Assembly: GCA_947476485.1 (NCBI GenBank)
Contig: CANJQU010000041.1
Location: forward strand, 1-33,342
Length of the DNA stretch: 33,342 nt
From: Chitinophagaceae bacterium
Lineage (GTDB): Bacteria > Bacteroidota > Bacteroidia > Chitinophagales > Chitinophagaceae
Direction: 5' to 3'
Shown: positions 32,855 to 33,342 of the stretch, piece by piece
How positions within the stretch are numbered: position 1 is the first letter of the stretch
Layout: each line of letters opens with the position of its first letter
Made by a program: the position numbers and the translations under genes
The notes under the pieces: model-generated
What the model saw: only the letters and a program-made list of their open reading frames with translations
Database searches by the model: none
What the model was told of the DNA's origin: nothing

Positions 32855-33342
32855 TCATTTCTTCTCAAAGTATTTTCTAAAAATCATTTTAGGTTTAATT
32901 TTTGACAACAAGGCTAAAGAATAATCATTGGATTTGTCAATGACCAAATAAAATTTACAGTTAGAATTCTCTGGGTACATTAATCTTAGCCGATCTGCGG
33001 ATATTGGATATAAAATACCACTGTCAGTAATTTCTTCTTTGCCCGAAATAGGAACAAATCCCCCTCTTATTGAATGGTCGCAATCGGCTTCGGCATCGTA
33101 CTTCTTCAATATTTCAGATATTTCCTGATTTTTTTTAGGCCCACCTTTCAAATAGATCTTTAGTATTTCAGGCTGATTTTTAATAATCACCCAACCTACT
33201 GAAATTAATATTTGATTTGAAATCAAGCTATCAGATTCATCAGCATCGGTATGAAATGATAAAGCTTCCAATGAATATCCATCGATGTATTTTACTTTCC
33301 CTTCATAAATTTCATTTTCAAGGATATAGCCTCTACATCCAA
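32855..33342 (-). CDS. Hypothetical protein, N-terminus outside the window
   Basis: The frame is open to the window edge, so only about 161 C-terminal residues are seen. It begins GCRGYILENEIYEG, where the cysteine could belong to a lipobox, but the upstream part is missing. Later parts read SVGWVIIKNQPEILKIYLKG and ADRLRLMYPENSNCKFYLVI. I do not recognise a family. It has the low GC of the neighbouring accessory genes. Confidence 0.65.
   Translation of the reverse strand, partial: GCRGYILENEIYEGKVKYIDGYSLEALSFHTDADESDSLISNQILISVGWVIIKNQPEILKIYLKGGPKKNQEISEILKKYDAEADCDHSIRGGFVPISGKEEITDSGILYPISADRLRLMYPENSNCKFYLVIDKSNDYSLALLSKIKPKMIFRKYFEKK

Noticed and set aside
1-33342. CRISPR array, rRNA or intact transposase
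   Set aside because: No regularly spaced short repeats, no rRNA-like stretch and no transposase ORF were found on either strand.

Overview
The window looks like a chromosome segment from a Bacteroidota bacterium, probably of the Chitinophagaceae/Sphingobacteriia type. Four things point there: secreted proteins with type IX secretion (T9SS) C-terminal sorting domains, the Bacteroidota promoter form TTG-N19-TAnnTTTG seen in front of several genes, families typical of the phylum (DUF4476, DUF6929-like lipoprotein, omega-amidase-type nitrilase, DUF4143 ATPases), and very short 5' leaders without clear Shine-Dalgarno sequences. All names are from sequence reading alone; no database search was run.

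Layout. 1-4165: three tandem T9SS-sorted beta-propeller-like secreted proteins (the first cut by the window edge), with two copies of a 175-bp multi-hairpin element between them. 4334-8882: housekeeping and envelope genes (nitrilase/omega-amidase, small secreted protein, GT39-type glycosyltransferase, dipeptide epimerase). 8911-11237: a DUF4143 ATPase behind a duplicated palindromic 36-bp promoter/operator, then murB. 11258-12610: Uma2-type nuclease-like protein and GNAT acetyltransferase separated by an 18-bp perfect inverted repeat. 12773-20619: DUF4476 protein, aldehyde dehydrogenase, a frameshifted acetyltransferase-like gene with a 59-aa partner, an SH3-like secreted protein, a persulfide dioxygenase-rhodanese fusion, an APC permease and a T9SS-sorted endonuclease I.

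21283-27560 holds a complete, tightly overlapping four-gene operon (- strand) encoding a kleisin, a small winged-helix-type subunit, a 1223-aa SMC-like ATPase and a TOPRIM protein. This is a Wadjet (JetABCD/MksBEFG) type SMC anti-plasmid system. It is divergent, with an unusually short JetD (282 aa) and a non-canonical ABC signature. A J-domain/KTSC fusion gene lies just downstream of it.

27781-33342 is accessory in character: a lipoprotein, at least two gene remnants, a Crp/Fnr regulator followed by an alpha/beta hydrolase, a frameshifted 80-aa ORF, and a HigBA toxin-antitoxin module bracketed by two copies of a hairpin-plus-GTCGAAC repeat. HU, an ArsR-like regulator and a truncated ORF close the window. 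The GTCGAACTT core of the repeats around higBA also occurs in the inverted repeat at 11891-12050, so all four copies may belong to one family of small mobile or recombination sites. I regard this and the divergent Wadjet operon as the most interesting signals. No tRNA, rRNA, CRISPR array or intact transposase was seen.
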